Shown one piece after another: positions 5,151 to 7,764 of a DNA stretch of 7,764 bases (within the stretch, counting starts at the first letter, position 1; each line of letters opens with the position of its first letter). The DNA comes from Mariprofundaceae bacterium. GTDB taxonomy: Bacteria > Pseudomonadota > Zetaproteobacteria > Mariprofundales > J009. The translations under genes and the position numbers were made by a program. The notes below the pieces were generated by a model. That model was given only the letters and a program-made list of their open reading frames with translations. It was not told the DNA's origin and did no database searches. Location: positions 1-7,764 of the forward strand of contig WFMN01000249.1 of NCBI GenBank assembly GCA_015489095.1, written 5' to 3'.

Positions 5151-7417
5151 ATCTCGCGCTCCTCCAGCCCCGTCTCGCGGTGGTGGAGGACAACGCCCAT
5201 GTGGCCAAGGCGATCTGCCACCTCGCCGCCAAGATGGGCTTCACCCCCCACCACTACCCCACCGCTGCCGATCTGCTGCACGCCGATCCCGCTAGGCCGC
5301 CGCAGGGGCTGATCCTCGATCTCGGCCTGCCCGACGCCGACGGCATCTCGCTGCTCGACCATATCCAGACCCACTTCCCCACCTGCGGCATCATCGTCGT
5401 CAGCGGCATGGAGCCGACCATTATCCACGCCGCCGGCCAGCTCATCGAGGAACGCGGACTGCCGCTGATCGGCACGCTGCATAAACCCTTCCACCTCAAG
5501 GCGCTGCAGGCGCTGCTCGTCCAGATACGCGGCGAGCGCCGCCACAAGGAGCGCCCGCCCGAGGAGCCGCGAGAGCCCATCACCCCGCAGCTCCTGCGAG
5601 AGGCGATCGAGCAGCGGCAGTTTATCCCCTACTACCAGCCGCAGACCACCACCCGCGACGGCGAGATCGTTGGCTTCGAGGCGCTGATGCGCTGGAACCA
5701 CCCGCAGTGGGGCATCGTGTCCCCCGCCCGCTTCATCCCCCTCGCCGCCCGCTGCGGCCTGCTCGATCGGATGACCTGGATCATGCTGGAGCAGGTGGCG
5801 CGCCACTGGCAGCAACGCAACTGGGAGGGGATCACGGTGTCGGTCAACCTACCGGCGTCGTTTCTCGATCAGGAGCAACTGCCGGAGAGGATCACCCGCC
5901 TGATCGCCGGCTACGGCATGCACCCAGCCTGCCTGGTTCTCGAGGTCACCGAGTCGGAGGCGATGGCCGACATCCCGCGGCAGCACAGCAACCTGATCCG
6001 GCTGCGGGTGGCGGGCTTTCCGCTCTCCATCGACGATTTCGGCACCGGCTACTCCTCGCTGATCAGCCTCTACCAACTGCCGTTTGACGAATTGAAGATC
6101 GATCAGGCGTTTGTGATGCGCGCCGACAGCGACCCGGTGGCGCTGGAGATCATCCGCGCGCTGGTCTTCCTCGCCCGCCATCTGAAGATGACACTGATCG
6201 CCGAGGGGGTGGAGACCGAAACCATCCGCCGGCTGCTGCTGGAGGCGGGGGTGGCGCGCATCCAAGGCTATCTGGTGCACGAACCGATGCCGTTTGACGC
6301 GCTAAAAAAGTGGCGCGAAACCTACCGCCCCGCGCCTCTCGCCAGCCCCGAACCGCCGGCAGCGGCACTGCCCGCCAAGGCGCTACTCGATATCAGCCAG
6401 CAGACGCTGAACAACGAGGCGGAACCGCTGGCGACCACGCTGGTGGAGGCGCTGCGCGCACGCAAGGAGGAGGGCCATTTCCAACCCCTCTTCGCCGCCC
6501 TGTTTGCCGCCGGCACCTCCATCACCCGCCTGCTCACCCTGCTGCTGCGCAGCGAGTGGATGCTGCTGCAACAGGCGATGCCGGCGATCCAGAAGCTGCC
6601 CGACGCCGAGCAGTATCAGGCGATTCGCGACCAGCTCGACTTTTTCGAACGCCTGCGCCGGCTGGCGGTCGAAACCAAGGAGCAGGAGTGGCAGCAGCGG
6701 CTCGAACAGAGCGAACACCGGGCGCACAAGGAGCATCTCGATCGCATCCTGGCCGAAAACAGCGTCGTCTGGCTACGCCGCCGCCGGGTGAAACTGGTCA
6801 CCTACCTCGACGAGGTGCCGATTCAGGCGCAGGCCAAGGTGGTCGATATCATCGGCCATATCATCACCGTGGCGCTGGATGGCGAGGTGGCCAAGGTGCT
6901 GGCGGTGAACGACTACCGCGCCCACATCGCCACCCAAGACAACCGCGAGCGGATCGCGGTGGAGATGCTGAAGCTCCACAACGGCAATGTCCGGCTGGCG
7001 TTGGGGGAGATCACCCCCAACCACATCGGCCAGCGCCACCATGTGCGGGTGCGCCACCCCGACCAGCCGGAGGTGACCCTCGCCATCCACGGGCAACCCG
7101 CGATCCACGGTCGGCTGGTCGATATCTCCATCGCCGGCGCAAGGCTCGCCCTGCCCGCCACCGCGGCAATCACCCGGCGAATCGCCGTGCGCTGCAGCTT
7201 CACCCTCGCCGACCGCACCATCAACGGCAAGGGGATTGTCCGCTGGACGCGCGACACGGAGGAGCAGCGCCTCTGCGGCATCAACCTACACTGCAGCAGC
7301 AACGACCAACGGCTGCTGCAGGAAGAGACCCTGCGCCTACAGCGCGACCTCATCACCCGGATCAACAACGCCAAGCTCCCAGTGCTGCTGCAAACCGCCC
7401 TCGATGCGCAGGAGTAG
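5147..7417 (+). CDS. REC-EAL-PilZ protein: receiver-controlled cyclic di-GMP phosphodiesterase with a cyclic di-GMP binding domain
   Basis: This 756-residue cytoplasmic protein starts with a receiver domain (about 9-128): acidic pair E14/D15, phospho-acceptor D58 (ILDLGLPD), S86 and K113. An EAL phosphodiesterase domain follows (about 148-390) with its catalytic motifs intact: FEALMRW (E178), N234, E266 in LEVTES, D296-D297 in IDDFGTGYS, K317 in ELKIDQ, E353 in AEGVE, and QGY at 373. It should hydrolyse cyclic di-GMP to pGpG. A proline/alanine linker and a largely helical, coiled-coil-prone region (about 425-535) lead to a YcgR-N-like beta domain (about 545-625). A PilZ domain follows, with R630-HHV-R634 and D659-I-S-I-A-G664, the RxxxR and DxSxxG cyclic di-GMP binding motifs. 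One chain thus combines phospho-input, degradation and ligand binding. It is the last gene of the operon. The kinase and physiological output are unknown; motility or adhesion is the usual target. Confidence 0.93.
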   Translation: MNLALLQPRLAVVEDNAHVAKAICHLAAKMGFTPHHYPTAADLLHADPARPPQGLILDLGLPDADGISLLDHIQTHFPTCGIIVVSGMEPTIIHAAGQLIEERGLPLIGTLHKPFHLKALQALLVQIRGERRHKERPPEEPREPITPQLLREAIEQRQFIPYYQPQTTTRDGEIVGFEALMRWNHPQWGIVSPARFIPLAARCGLLDRMTWIMLEQVARHWQQRNWEGITVSVNLPASFLDQEQLPERITRLIAGYGMHPACLVLEVTESEAMADIPRQHSNLIRLRVAGFPLSIDDFGTGYSSLISLYQLPFDELKIDQAFVMRADSDPVALEIIRALVFLARHLKMTLIAEGVETETIRRLLLEAGVARIQGYLVHEPMPFDALKKWRETYRPAPLASPEPPAAALPAKALLDISQQTLNNEAEPLATTLVEALRARKEEGHFQPLFAALFAAGTSITRLLTLLLRSEWMLLQQAMPAIQKLPDAEQYQAIRDQLDFFERLRRLAVETKEQEWQQRLEQSEHRAHKEHLDRILAENSVVWLRRRRVKLVTYLDEVPIQAQAKVVDIIGHIITVALDGEVAKVLAVNDYRAHIATQDNRERIAVEMLKLHNGNVRLALGEITPNHIGQRHHVRVRHPDQPEVTLAIHGQPAIHGRLVDISIAGARLALPATAAITRRIAVRCSFTLADRTINGKGIVRWTRDTEEQRLCGINLHCSSNDQRLLQEETLRLQRDLITRINNAKLPVLLQTALDAQE

Positions 7418-7481
7418 GAGCGATTTCCCAACCGCGAACCCGCCCCTCCACGGTGGAAGAGATGATGAACCACGAGGATGA

Positions 7482-7641
7482 TGAACCACAGAGACACGGA
7501 GGCACAGAGAAAAGAAGGAAAAAGGCTGTCATCGTCCCCACCATCCATCATGAACACGCACGCCGCGAATGGATTCCGGGTCAGACCCGGAATGACAGCC
7601 GCCCCTTTCCTCTCCGCGCCTCCGCGCCTCCGCGGTGAAAG
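7482..7641. repeat. Composite repeat with mixed-type inverted arms around a REP palindrome
   Basis: Just downstream of the operon, after about 65 bp of featureless sequence, the left arm 7486-7509 (CACAGAGA-type units) faces the right arm 7612-7635 (CTCCGCGN-type units). The arms differ only by A/G changes on the purine strand. The minus-strand RNA could therefore pair at all 24 positions (18 Watson-Crick and 6 G-U), while plus-strand RNA would have six A-C mismatches. A perfect palindrome at 7574-7592 sits in the loop. It is the third location in this window with the same nested architecture. No standard intrinsic terminator for the operon is visible; this element may serve instead. Confidence 0.8.
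7574..7592. repeat. Perfect REP-like palindrome
   Basis: TTCCGGGT-CAG-ACCCGGAA has 8-bp perfect arms and a 3-nt loop. It lies within GAATGGATTCCGGGTCAG continuing to ACCCGGAATGACAG, a short extragenic palindrome type familiar from many proteobacterial genomes (translated, GFRVRPGMT- or GIPGQTRND-like). It sits in the loop of the larger inverted repeat. It could form a small stable hairpin in the operon mRNA on either strand. Confidence 0.8.
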
Positions 7642-7650
7642 AACAATGAA

Positions 7651-7675
7651 CCACAAAGTCACAAAGACACGAAGG
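7651..7675. repeat. Solitary purine-rich repeat arm (CACAAAGT type)
   Basis: Three 8-bp units follow one another: CACAAAGT, CACAAAGA and CACGAAGG. They share spacing and the CACRRAGN consensus with the CACAGAGA arms at 155-178 and 7486-7509, but have no facing pyrimidine arm before the window ends. This is either a half-element or the left end of an element continuing outside. A weak CCGG-CACAGG-CCGG hairpin follows at 7690-7703. Confidence 0.65.
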
Positions 7676-7724
7676 AAAAGGAAAATGTCCCGGCACAGGC
7701 CGGTGATGGATCTCATCATTGTGC

Positions 7725-7753
7725 TTGACACATCCTACATAAAATCGTATAGT
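7725..7753 (+). promoter_or_regulatory. Near-consensus sigma70 promoter for a gene beyond the window
   Basis: TTGACA (7725-7730, perfect) and TATAGT (7748-7753, 5 of 6) are separated by the optimal 17 bp, with an AT-rich spacer containing CATAAAAT. A GC-rich discriminator (GCGGG) follows. A strong core with a GC discriminator is typical of stable-RNA promoters under stringent control, so the missing downstream gene may be a tRNA or rRNA. The window ends about 11 bp past the -10, so that is inference. None of the repeats or upstream genes needs this promoter. Confidence 0.8.
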
Positions 7754-7764
7754 GCGGGTCATCA

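Noticed and set aside
7440..7458. Possible operon terminator (TCCAC-G-GTGGA)
   Set aside because: The stem is only 5 bp with an impossibly short loop, and no T-run follows.
6310..7638. Long plus-strand frame overlapping the end of the EAL-PilZ gene in another frame
   Set aside because: It has a proline/arginine-rich shadow composition and no domains, and it ends in the repeat. The overlapped frame has verified PilZ motifs.
6913..7731. Minus-strand frame of 272 codons near the window end
   Set aside because: It overlaps the PilZ-encoding part in antisense and its N-terminal half is translated repeat sequence.

Overview
The window is about 7.8 kb of GC-rich DNA with compact, signalling-dense bacterial gene organisation. 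It probably comes from a Gram-negative member of the Pseudomonadota (Proteobacteria). That guess rests on the style of the genes: a multi-membrane PAS histidine kinase, a REC-EAL-PilZ protein and a stand-alone hemerythrin. No marker gene fixes the lineage, so treat it as low confidence.

Layout. Positions 1-314 hold a tandemly duplicated intergenic repeat. Positions 315-3197 (minus strand) encode a 960-residue membrane sensor histidine kinase. Positions 3198-3663 are a divergent intergenic region filled with related repeats, ending in a good ribosome binding site. Positions 3664-7417 (plus strand) are a tight three-gene operon whose genes overlap by ATGA at both junctions: (1) a metallo-beta-lactamase-fold protein with flavodiiron-type rather than hydrolase-type ligands, so probably an oxygen-binding di-iron (ODP-like) protein; (2) a fusion of a histidine-kinase DHp-like hairpin with a hemerythrin domain that lacks one of the seven iron ligands; (3) a 756-residue REC-EAL-PilZ protein, predicted to hydrolyse and also bind cyclic di-GMP. 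Positions 7418-7764 hold more repeats and end in a near-consensus sigma70 promoter for a gene outside the window.

How the genes may work together (inference). Two different di-iron folds sit in one operon with a phosphorylatable cyclic di-GMP phosphodiesterase, and a transmembrane kinase without its own receiver is divergently encoded next door. A coherent model is an O2-, NO- or redox-responsive switch. The kinase, and perhaps the DHp-hemerythrin protein acting as phosphatase or phosphotransfer partner, would set the phosphorylation of the REC domain, and so cyclic di-GMP turnover and motility or attachment. I do not recognise this exact gene combination as a named system.

Every non-coding gap carries members of one repeat family. 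Its arms are built of three 8-bp units (CACAGAGA-like on one side, CTCCGCGN-like on the other). The arms bracket shorter REP-like palindromes.
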